DNA from: Apostichopus japonicus | Taxonomy: Eukaryota > Echinodermata > Holothuroidea > Aspidochirotida > Stichopodidae | DNA length: 64,000 nucleotides | Assembly (NCBI RefSeq): GCF_037975245.1 | Contig: NC_092565.1 | Coordinates: 21,595,499 to 21,659,498 of the forward strand | Direction: 5' to 3' | Shown: positions 36,601 through 46,926 of the stretch, one piece after another | Position numbering within the stretch: position 1 is the first letter of the stretch | Layout: the number at the start of each line of letters is the position of its first letter | Made by a program: the position numbers and the translations under genes | Notes under the pieces: model-generated | What the model was told of the DNA's origin: nothing | Seen by the model: the letters and a program-made list of their open reading frames with translations, nothing else | The model's database searches: none

Positions 36601-39600
36601 CAAACTCTTAAGAGACTTGGCACTCTATAGCTGTCCATAAAGGCTAAGATTAAAAGGACAAGCTCTGAGACAACTCTATAGTGACAACAGTAATAATAAT
36701 GTTCAAAATACAAAATACGAATACGTACACTCTTTACACTGCGAGCAGTACAATACTAAAATGAAGTCACAATAAATAATCTTTAAATACAACTGAACTG
36801 TCAATTCTACAGTACAATACAATAAATAAACTTTCAATTACTTTCTGTATACTACACATAACTGTTAATAACTCTCTGTAACTTAAACCCAACCTAACCG
36901 GTACTGTCACTCTACAGTATATTAAGGTACGCAATACTAACACATGTGCTTCACGATACACAAGACCCGCTATAAACCCATAGGACCAAGGTCCAAAACA
37001 CAACCTATCATGTACTTTGTACGGTCAAGTACAACCTAGCCAAAGGGGCAACATTCAAAACTACATTTCAATTAATTAACAATAAGGGTACATACTGCAG
37101 TAAACAATACAATATTTATGACTTAATATCTTACTAAAAATGTGTGAAGCTCACTCGCGGTAACAAAGAAGAGGACTCTACGCTCGCGGTAAAGGAAGCT
37201 CGCGGACATCGAGACTCCATCGCCGCTAGCCAGCTCGCTATACAGTATGTTGGTATGATCCGCCATCTTGGAAACCAGTGGCTTCGAGCCAGAAGCCGAA
37301 CCATCCAAAACCTGAGGCATCCTGCCTCTGAGAAGGGTGACATCTCCTCACGGACTCCAGACAGTAAAGATATAGAGTAAATCTGGGCTAATGAAGACCC
37401 AAGATAAATGAAATTACGGAAGGGATAACGAGGCCGACCCCGGAGCTCTGCAGGGACGATGCTGCCATTAAAACGACGTATACAGAACTGAAGAAATGCA
37501 CGTGCAAACAACTAACGCTAAAAACTCACTGTTACGAACTATTACATAATACCAAGGGCGGCGGAAGCACTTTTAATCTGGGGGGGCACCGACATCAAAG
37601 GGCACTTTGCAGAAATTCGATTGGACTGATGCAGCCTTATATTTAGTACCCTTGATAACTCTTATTGTATTAACTTATTTGCGTATACACATCACTCCTT
37701 CTACGTCCCGCCCTGCCCCCCCCCCCCCCCAAGGAAAATATGCATACTAGCACTGCAATATCCAATGTGCAAATTGGGAAACAAGGAACAAGTTTTCTTT
37801 CGAGACAAAATGAGGTGAAATCATGCTAGTTGCTAATGTAGGAATCTTCCGAATTAGAGTTTATTTCTTGTTAATATCTTAACCAATTTTATTTCCATTC
37901 GAAATAGCTTTGAGTTTGACCCACAGAAATTCATTAAAAGTCAGGGGCATAGCCAGGATTTGCAAAGTTGTATGCACAACTATCTGAGCGGAGCGCCACC
38001 ATCGGTTGGCGCGGAGCGTACAAGAAAATTTTTGGTTTTACAAACCCCTCAGATGGCCGGAAACGGCCCTTCCCGAGTGTTCATTCTGGTTCCCTGGCCT
38101 CTTGCTAACTTGAGACACCTCAATTTTTATGTAGAAAAAGGGCACATTTTTAACCTGAGGAAAAGTGGGGGGGCACGTGCCCCCTGTGCCCCCCCGGTTC
38201 CGCCGCCCTTGCATAATACATGTAAATACAACGGGTGCACACAACAAAATTTCACTTTACTACATAAGTATGACATAAAGGAGATAAGAAACAAAACTTG
38301 TGAAAGGAAGTGTACTAAAAAACCCTATAAGGCTTGTCGGGTAGTGACACTCCCTGAAAAAATACAGAATTTTACAATTAGGAAAGAGAACAAAAAAAAT
38401 ACAAAATCACTGTAGAAAGTGACTTTCATTGTACAGTTTTTACACAGATACAGTAGTTCTGCAGAGAAACAGAATAGGGTTGTTAATTGGCAAAAGGTTA
38501 TGATCAAGAGAAATTAAAACATAAATATTTCAATTTTTAAAAATAAAATACAGTTCAGCTTATAAGGTTTTCCCAGCAAAGAATTGTTTAATTGTAGCCT
38601 TGGCCTTTTGATGCTTACTTTGGTTTAGGTTATCAGAAAATGAGTTTTCGTTTATTTGTAATATATTTTCATATCCTACAGGGTTCATGAATTATTACGA
38701 TGCCTGCTCAGAGGGTCTCAAAGCAGCCGACCCCTCTTTGAAGTTTGGTGGACCCGCGGGAGGATGCAAAGACCCACCAAAGTCTCCAATCTGTTGGACT
38801 CTTTTACAACATTGTAGCAATGGCACTAACTATTTTACAAATGAGACAGGTGTCAGAATTGATTATATATCTTTCCATCACAAGGTACTGTATGATGTTT
38901 ATATTTTCAATTATTTGATCACTAATATCCACCTACATTTCCAATTGCATTTTCTTTATATTTTTTTAACTTTTCCTACAACACTTTGATACTTCCATCA
39001 TAGTTTATCAAAATACTATGGTGACAGCAGTGGGATTAAATATCTAAGTGATGCAAATGATATCTCAGTTATCGAGGCATAAAACATTTGCAATCATTGT
39101 AATTCCTACCCAACAAATATGGAAAGGTTCAACTAATTTGTTTGTCTTAATGATTTCCTATTTCAAAAATCACTTTAAGAGGAAGTAAACCCAAGTATCA
39201 TCTTTGACTGATATGGTAAAGATCTTCATGAAGAAAAACTTCCCCAAAATTCTTTAGTTTAAAATACCTGTCAAGAAGCTTTCATTTTGTAAACCTGTGA
39301 TGTCATCATTGCCACTATGATCAGGTATCCTTTTTTTTGTGCATTGATGATAGACTGTTAACAGTATTGATCCTGGAACCAGTGCTATCATTTATGTAAT
39401 GTTTAGAGCTTCCATATTTTAGAATCAGCATTTGTGAAAAGCCATCTCCAAATACAGAAAATACACAATTGTTTTAATTAAGAAAAAAAAAAATATGTAC
39501 AAAAGTGAAGCACATGTGGCTCGATGATGTCATATTTAGACTTGATCAAGTCTTCTTCAGCCTTGTGTGTGAAGAAAACATTAAATCTGTGCTCTCAAAT

Positions 39601-42600
39601 GGAATAAGAGTTCTCTTAGCTGTTTGGTGATGTTGTTCATGACAGTTATTTCTAGTTATCTCTCAAATAGACCAAAAATAATAGTTTGGTCTGTGTCTCC
39701 ATAACTATGAAGTCTTCAGTTGTGTTTCTTTGTGATTTAACAATGAAAGTCTGGAGCCGTGTGAGAGTTCGTATAACGAATTGAAAAGACATTAGCCTTT
39801 CTTTCTCCCACAGGGTGGTGGATCCTCCATGACTATCCTGAACACTGAATTTGAAACAATCGACATCATTCGACAAAAATACACTCTCCTAGCAAAGGTG
39901 CCAATTTTTAATGAGTAAGTTAATCAACTTTACAATTTTAGATCAAATCTCTAGCTGGGTATATTCCCATTGTGTCACCTGTGGAGAAAACAAGTGACCA
40001 ATTAAATGTTTTTATTATTGCCTGTTTGGTTTTTAACTCATGTTTACTTTCATTTTGGACATGTCCGTCAATGGTAAACTATTAAGAAATATCTTGAGAG
40101 TCCCTGACTGGTGGGACAAGAGAGGCAGGCAGTTGCATCTCACCGGATTGGGGACCATACAGGAAGAGCAGTTACATCTAAATGGAAGGCTCAGGGGTGG
40201 GGTAGCGCATTATTGAGCCTAGCTCAGAAACTGACAATGAAAAGCATTGTATAAGATTATCATGAACAGACAACTGATTAGGAAGTTTAATGAACCTTAT
40301 CGAAAAGCAAAGAATTTATTGGCTGGTAAGGGATGGAAACCTGCATTGAACTTAGGAACCCACTGCCTGTGCTCTCGGCTGGCCACTTGCATCATGTAAG
40401 AAGCCCATGAACTGTTGCTTAAATGTTGTCCCCCCCCCCCCCGAATTCAAGTTGGTAATGGATGGCTAGTTAAGTTAATCAAGGAATGTTTAGAGAGACA
40501 AACTTTCTGTCATCATAACTGGATTTACTACCATCAAGAGCTGGTCATGCTTACTTTACTTTTTGCTGGGAGAAAATATGGATTCATCGGATCAACATTA
40601 GCCACTGACCAAAAAACTTAGCCAGCAAAGGAGGTATTTGAGGGGGGAAAAAAAGCCAAGCAGGGTGGAAATATTCATAATCTGCTTTGTCACATGGTCC
40701 TCCACGAGAACATTCATGTTCTGTTTAAATCCGATTAACTCATATGTTATTTTAGGAGATTTGTTGTCGTTTATCAAATTATTTTGTTTGTACTTTTGCT
40801 TTGTTAGTGAGGCTGATCCCCTAGTGACATGGAGTAGACCAGAATGGTGGCGTGCAGACACAACATATGCTGCGGTGGTTGCTAAGGTAATACCTGGCTA
40901 TAGCATATATTGTAGTTACATGTATTAGTATATAATGGAGAAGGACTGCTGACAATCGTGGGGGTGAAAAAATTATCGAGTCATATATTTCAAGCCTTTT
41001 TTAAAACATCATTGCAAACAGTTCTTAAGAACTGTTTGCAATGATGTTTTAAAAAAAGCTTGATACCAATTGGTATAGTGCATGAATGACATCAAAGATT
41101 ATGACAAACATATACTCTCACCCAAATAAAGTGAACAACCTATTTTATCTTGAAACAAAGAACACACTATGAAGCTGTGGATTGGTTCAATGTGCTGCAT
41201 TTCTCAAGCTCCCCTCTGTGGAGAATAATATTTTATAAATATCAAACTTTGTGATCCAATTCACGGTGCATAGACAAATTACTACTGTATAACATCATTT
41301 CCATATTTTCATCCACTCAATTGTTTAATTTTGAGGTGATCATTCTCAGCTTTAAACTATCTCAGTTTCAGTAATTTATGTTAAGTTAATAAGCATGCAG
41401 CAATAATCCTACAGACTACCAAATTCGATGTTGTTTTGTTTTTAAATTTCCAACAGATAATTATCCAGCATCAACATTTACTCATAACGCCCAAGCCAGA
41501 CTACCGTTACTCTCTCCTTAGCAACGACAATGGATTCCTCAACTATTACCCTGCTTTCTTTGAGCAACGCACTCTGAACGCCCGCTTTCAAATGAATAAT
41601 ACAAAACCCAACAGTGTGCAGTTAATCAAGAAACCGGTTCTAGTCGTTATGGGTCTACTATCAAAGCTAGGAGATCAGTTGGTTCATGTTGAAGACTTGA
41701 AGAAAACATTTATGACAGATATCGGTATCCTAGCAACCACAGAGTCAACTGAAGCAGGGTATGTACATGTTTTCACATCTTCTCATTATTCCTATTTATT
41801 TTTGAAGGACCAATCAGATTCTTACCCTAACATGAAAAGAAAAGCCTCCTTGGTTGTAGGAAGGATCAATTTTAAAAGGGGGTTTTCTGAGGATTTTCTT
41901 GGTGAAACTGACAGAAATTTGGAAAATATTTCACTCGAAAGGGTATGGTAATATTCAGCACTATAAAATCACTTAAAAATATTCTTTAATAGGGTGTCTC
42001 CTTTTGATAGGAAATCCCTTGTTAATGGGATTAATGTTAGAACAAAGAATTGTTTGAAATGTGAATATTTAAAAAAATTACTTATTTCATGTCTAAGAGT
42101 AACATATAGTCCTGTTTTAATGGTAAGGAAGTTATGAATCTGTTATGGATGTTGCTGACATACTTGATCTAATCAAATGAGGTCATAGGTCAACACCATA
42201 AATCTCAGTTTAAAGCATTTTTTTGCTTTAATTTTTATCAATCTTCCACATCATTTCTGTCATCTTTTCATAGTACATTTCATTAGTTTGTACTCATCAA
42301 ATTTGTTTCAAATGAAAATGGAAATGGTCAATACTTCAAGTAGAAAATGTAATTTACACTGTTTTCAATAGCATCAATGCAACAAAATTTTCAGATTTAT
42401 TGTCAATATTAACTATTCCACTGATTACTTTAATTTTGTTATAAAAATTTAGAAGGATGCCTTTGTTTGATTTGTAATCTTAACTTAACAAAAAGCAGAG
42501 AATTTTGGGCGAGAACAGGGGCTGAATAGCTCAGATGATAGTGAGCACAGGACTTGAAATCTGGATGTCATTGGTTTAAATCTCATTTTGGCCAAAAAAA

Positions 42601-44883
42601 TGCCTACTCTTTTCACTTTTGTTTATAATTTCCCAGTCAATTTTCTGTTGTTGGTTTTACTTGCTATGTTATCTGGAGACAGCTCCCACTTTTGTGATAA
42701 AATTATTTTTAATTTGCCAAAATCAGTGCAGAGATTCTCTGTAATTAATTAATTATCAAATTTGAAGAAGTTGTTATGTATCAAGCAGCAAACAAGACCC
42801 TGTTTGCTTTTTTTTTAATGAGAAATATGTTTTTTTTTTCCATCTTTTTGATTACTTACAGTATTATTTTGGAGTCAAGATTTATAAACAACTTTTTCAA
42901 AATTTAATATCGCTCATTCACCCTCAGTTGGTCTGCTGCAATCTTGATTTCCAACAGTGCAGATACAACCTATACAATAGATTCAGATAAAGTGAGCTTA
43001 ACAGTAGATGGCATACCAGCAGATGGTAAGCATTGGACTAACTTGTCACTGAGTCATGGTTCCTGATATTCACTAGGTCCTCTGGTCCGCGCATTTTGCC
43101 CTCCTGTGCATTGACTGCACTCCAACCCCAAGGTCATATTTGTATAGTGTAAATGCAGTTGACAAACATGTGATAAATAACAAAAGTATGAAAAATGTAA
43201 ATTGTCAGTGTCCTGTCAGATTTGGTGTCACATGGTAACGTTGATCCTCTTCGATTAAAACTCAGACGAGATAAGTTAAAGAGAATGAAGCGATTGAGAA
43301 GTTACTATCCTGAACAGCAGTGAGCCTCCATGTCTCCACAAAACAAAAGAAAAAGAGAAACTATATTTTGTACTTTATATCATTTTTTTTTTATTACTTT
43401 ATATCATATTCTTCACAGAAAATTTGTATTTTTTTGTGTTCAGCCTCGTCGATGGTATACGCCCTCTACCTGTTGGACAAAGAACATGGCAATCCACACA
43501 GACATTATGTCAATCAGGGCAAACCAGTCTTTCCAAGCAAGGATGTTTTTAGAAAAATGAGGCAAAATGAGGTTGGTAAAACTGAGACACAATAACAGGT
43601 TTTCCACAGAATTCAGTTGTGCAGATGTCCTGCAACAATAGTTAAAACAAATTGATGTTAGAGATCATCAGTTTTTTTGGCCCCAAGTTTTTAACCTTTT
43701 TTTTAATACAGTTTACATGAGCATGAATGAGGTTGTTTAATAATACTTGTCTGTTTCAGTCCTTTTTTTACAATTAGTCCCACTTTTTTTAATCTTTTTT
43801 TAATTTTTTTATATTCATTTCCTACATTTGTCCTATGTTTTCAGCATCTAGGCCCTGTTTCTTCCTTAGTTTAAGATACCATGGCCCTTCACAGCTGCAA
43901 TCATCTCAAAAGCAAACCATGTAAGCTTGATTCCTCTCCCTTTTGTGTGTATAGAGTTCGAATATACAAGAATGGTGCCAGAAATCAGAAAAAATACAGA
44001 ATCATCTATTTTTGTCCTTGTCTTGCAGGAAGCAGTCAGAGTCGAAGGACCGTCTGAGATTCCTGCCAAAGTTTTCAACCTTGCGTTTACCTTAAAGAAA
44101 CCTGGCATCATGCTGGTGCATCTATGTAATAAGTCTACCTCTGCTCCTGCACAGGTATGATAATCCGCATAAACCTTGGCAGACGTAGATTTAGAAGGGA
44201 TAAATTTGAAAGATTCCAAGTAAACCTTGTTGTCATTGGAAAGTCAGTGAAACTGCAGTGTTGGTCGTTCATCATCTTTACATCTTCGCTTCAGAATGTG
44301 TCAACTTCAAAAACCAAAGGTATAAATTATTTGTTGACTGATAATTAAGATTCACCAAATATATCTCCAAACTCTGGCAGACATGTTTGGGATTAAATGT
44401 TAACGGGTTTGGGGAGAGTGAAATTTCTCTTTGCCCCAAACGGCAGAGTGCAAAGTAGTTTTCATGAGACATCGGCAAGGATTAACGTTTTGTTCCATTT
44501 CCCTCCCAGGTTCAGAATGTAACAGTCCATCCTGTAACAGCGAGTGATGTCTTAGTAACGTGGAGCGATGCTCTCATCTCAACACCGTGCATCCTGACCT
44601 TTGAAGTAGAATACTCCACCCAGAGCGAGACAGGACCTTTTGAACGGATAAATAGCCATGACATTACCTTTACATCATTTGTGTTTTCCACAGATGAGAC
44701 CGGTTGGTACTTTTTAATTATTGCTTTGCGAGAGAAGTTTGGAGTTTGTTATTGCTTCAGGCAGGTGGATGCATTTCATCACAAAAATAGAAATAATACT
44801 TTATCTTTCACTTCCCATCATCTTCATTTGAGTTTCTGTTTTCTTAACAACTTCCATCCCAATTGTTATATGCATAAATATAT

Positions 44884-44917
<34 letters not shown>

Positions 44918-45214
44918 AGGTGGAGGCTGGAAGTTTTTTCACTGTTCTTGATCTCCAACTCATTACGATTTTCAATTATATATATACATACAATTATATA
45001 TATACATACAATTATATATATACATATAAATACATATATATATATAAATATTGTCTGTATAGATATTTATTTTCATTTATTTATTTTAATTCATGTCAGC
45101 TTAACCTTTTGATTTTTTTCAGAATCCATAAAAGGTTGGTTTCGCGTACGGGCAGTAGATTACTGGTCGAGAGCTGGTAGCTACTCAGTGGCCATCCACT
45201 TTCTTCCACAGTGA
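30622..45214 (+). CDS. IDUA: Alpha-L-iduronidase (GH39, lysosomal)
   Basis: A complete gene of 13 coding exons giving 640 residues (human 653). It removes terminal iduronic acid from dermatan and heparan sulfate in lysosomes. Exons: 30622-30791, 31822-31962, 32161-32354, 35873-35968, 38682-38884, 39814-39914, 40808-40886, 41457-41758, 42928-43025, 43444-43571, 44029-44154, 44510-44702, 45123-45214. All phases agree. A hydrophobic signal peptide follows [10 protein letters not shown]. The acid/base Glu186 is in FETWNEPDH and the nucleophile Glu303 in NDEADP. Other family blocks: [62 protein letters not shown], and the C-terminal fibronectin-like [15 protein letters not shown]. Several NxS/T sites suit mannose-phosphate targeting. 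A second in-frame ATG (codon 8) could also start a good signal peptide. The exon 10 donor GAG/GTTGGT was chosen because only it keeps frame. Confidence 0.95.
30990..31437. mobile_element. hAT-like short element with TGTGACAC duplication
   Basis: A 448-bp element in IDUA intron 1. The 8-bp duplication TGTGACAC is at 30982-30989 and 31438-31445. Ends: CAGTGGCGTAGGAAGG at the left and CAAGGGTGTAGGAACC at the right (as reverse complement). The interior holds two copies of a segment with AGATGCAA(T/G)TTGGTGC (near 31110 and 31268). Between them lies a SINE-like tail, GGCGCTATATAAGT then an ATT microsatellite. No coding capacity. Confidence 0.7.
34157..34347 (-). mobile_element. U2 snRNA-headed retroposed element (SINE-like)
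   Basis: Read on the minus strand from 34345, the first 47 bases match the 5' end of U2 snRNA: ATCGCTTCTCGGCC, TTTTGGCTAAGATCA, and the branch-point-recognition segment GTAGTATCTGTTCTT. The sequence then leaves U2 completely for about 110 bases of unrelated body. It closes with a hairpin (CCCAGG-TTCTTT-CCTGGG, 34175-34192) and a T5 run. The 12-bp direct repeat AGCTAAGAGATA flanks it at 34145-34156 and 34348-34359, a target duplication. It is not a U2 gene: stem IIa, the Sm site and the 3' stem-loops are missing. It lies in IDUA intron 3. Confidence 0.75.
36042..37081 (-). mobile_element. Candidate solo LTR
   Basis: A 1040-bp segment in IDUA intron 4, starting TG and ending CA, with the 5-bp direct repeat ATAAG at 36037-36041 and 37082-37086. 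On the minus strand it carries AATAAAAGTCAGCC followed by a GC-rich 3' part ending GGTTCGCTTCA, as expected for the R/U5 end of an LTR. No internal gag/pol sequence is present. The GC-richer block 37140-37520 beside it may be a second regulatory or LTR fragment, so the boundary at 37081 is tentative. Confidence 0.5.
37553..38211. mobile_element. hAT-like element, CAAGGGCGGCGGAA ends, CATAATAC duplication
   Basis: A 659-bp element with perfect 14-bp terminal inverted repeats CAAGGGCGGCGGAA and the exact 8-bp duplication CATAATAC at 37545-37552 and 38212-38219. A second module with its own hAT-like start (CAGGGGCATAGCCAGG at 37942) appears to be nested within. It is the inverted partner of the element at 52405-53176. 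Non-autonomous; in IDUA intron 4. Confidence 0.82.
40991..41062. repeat. 72-bp near-perfect palindrome
   Basis: Two 36-bp arms meet without a spacer (40991-41026 and 41027-41062) and differ at one base pair. The centre is GTTCTTAAGAAC. It lies in IDUA intron 7, 105 bp after the exon 7 donor. Confidence 0.92.
42518..42600 (+). mobile_element. tRNA-like SINE head
   Basis: A plus-strand tRNA-like segment, GGGGCTGAATAGCTCAGATG (A box) then GGTTTAAATCTCA (degenerate B box), 40 bases apart. It lies in IDUA intron 8. The cloverleaf is imperfect, so a retroposed head is likelier than a gene. Confidence 0.4.
44884..45055. repeat. TA microsatellite and TATATACATACAAT repeats
   Basis: A TA run at 44884-44915 and, after 60 bases, a tandem ATACATACAATTATAT stretch, in the last IDUA intron. 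Confidence 0.85.
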
Positions 45215-46926
45215 AAGTCGGTAGTTTGAGAGGTATGTTGCAATCAGTGAGTATAAGCCTTCCACGTCTATAATGACTTCATGTTACCTAATAATCAGAT
45301 ATACTGTAATCGTTGAGTCTGAGCCTTGCATGTATGGCTTCTTGACTTCTTGGTACCTAATAATCAGGTTCTTTTTCAAATTTAATTAATAGGAATGGAG
45401 TGTGACTGTTTTCACCTTCTGAAAATTTGGGAAATGAAACTAATGTTATTGTATTTTGTCAAGTTAATGTAGTAGAATTTGGATTCGATATTACTGCATC
45501 AGTAGCAAAAAAATCCAAGTGACTTTTTATAAAGGAAAATAGTTTAATTGACCTCTGTCAAGCCTTCATATGAATATTTTATATATCAGTGATATGTGAA
45601 ACATTTCATTAAAAATGGCAAATTAATTGTACCTAATACTGAACGTTGCAAACTTGTGTTAGGTGTTCACTGTGAGGTCGAACATAAAATCATGGAAAAA
45701 GAGTACAAGTTTAATGCATCTTTGTATAAAATGTAAGGTCTGAGTACAAGGTATAGTGCTCAAGTTAAGTAGGAGCACTACTAGCTATGTGTATTGTCAA
45801 TTGACATTTTGCACACCATACGAATGATGTTATAACTCGGTGCATTTTCCTTCCAGGGTTGAAGGTAAGTTTTGAAGGGCTCAAATATTGATCAATTATC
45901 TACTGGTCAAGAGTTGAGGTTATGCAATTTTCTACTGGTCAATAGTAGAGTTAATGCAATTGTCTACTGGTCAACAGTAGAGGTTATGCTATCAAGTTTA
46001 ATATGCAAGTGTTAAAAATGTATTTTAATTGCTCTGTATCCATAGTATATATATTTTTTCAAGGAACTGAATTTATTCTCCACAAGGTTAGGCTAGATAG
46101 CTTAGTTTGTTTGAACAGTTTAATGCTACATCCAAAGAGATGGTGTTAAACTCATGAACTCTGTGAAGAGTTCAAAACGGACTTGCTGGCCGATTAATAC
46201 ATATTGACAATGGTTTTAAAATATTTAAAGATGATAGCTTTAAACCTGTGATGGGAACAATTGGTTGATGTATTAACTTCAACACAGAATGGAAAATCAA
46301 AATACATAAATATTAGCTGTATTAATGTAATGTTATATGTAATCATTTCCCGCATCTTACTTTCTCAGAGGTACACAATACATAAATCTCAGACTAACTA
46401 ACTGTTATGCATTTCCACATTAAGTTACTGTATGTAAACGAAAAAATGTAATATCTACAGAAAAGTGCAAATTCAACACTTAAATATAAGTATTGGCACC
46501 TGTACCTGGAAGTCCAATGCTGTGCAAATGTGTTGAAACGATAAATAATACTGTCTTTACAAATTGAGTAAAATATTCCAAAGGAATGCCTCAGATTGTC
46601 ATAATAGATATCCTTTCATCAGTTACATTTGGATGGTCTCTCTCGCCTTTTTTTTTTTAATCTGAGCCCATAATGCAGAGCTCTCTTCCATGGGTTCGTC
46701 AAGTGAAGCGAAATGAGAAATAAACAAAAAAATACATGTCTAAATGCAGCATTGATCCAAGACAGAAAGAAAAAGCATTTTTTATTGATGGAGGTTGAGG
46801 AGTGGGAGAGTAGGGTGGAGGCTTGCGGCAGCTTTCTTAGTCACTTTGTGAGTTTTGGGGCGTCACTCGGGTAGCTATCAAGAAGTTGCAGGTACTGGTC
46901 GGTTGTGGAAGGCTCTCATAGTCAGA
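45215..46926. other. Convergent interval: 3' UTRs of IDUA and LOXL
   Basis: IDUA (+) and LOXL (-) converge here. Plus-strand signals are ATTAAA at 45608-45613 and AATAAA at 46719-46724; the minus-strand AATAAA at 46781-46786 is 141 bases past the LOXL stop. Three copies of a 35-bp unit with TCTACTGGTCAA lie at 45897-45985. No exon of a third gene is seen. Confidence 0.6.
46781..46786 (-). terminator. Candidate LOXL polyadenylation signal
   Basis: Minus-strand AATAAA, 141 bases beyond the proposed LOXL stop codon at 46927. A plus-strand AATAAA for IDUA lies only 57 bases away, at 46719-46724. Confidence 0.5.

Noticed and set aside
37134-37511. 125-residue minus-strand frame
   Set aside because: No recognisable domain. 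It lies in GC-richer repeat-like sequence next to a candidate LTR.
41761-41951. Extension of IDUA exon 8 into the open frame beyond 41758
   Set aside because: A clear donor GG/GTATGT is present at 41758, and the next exon in phase restores the conserved sequence.
42518-42600. tRNA gene
   Set aside because: A and B boxes are degenerate and no proper acceptor stem pairs, so a SINE head is likelier.
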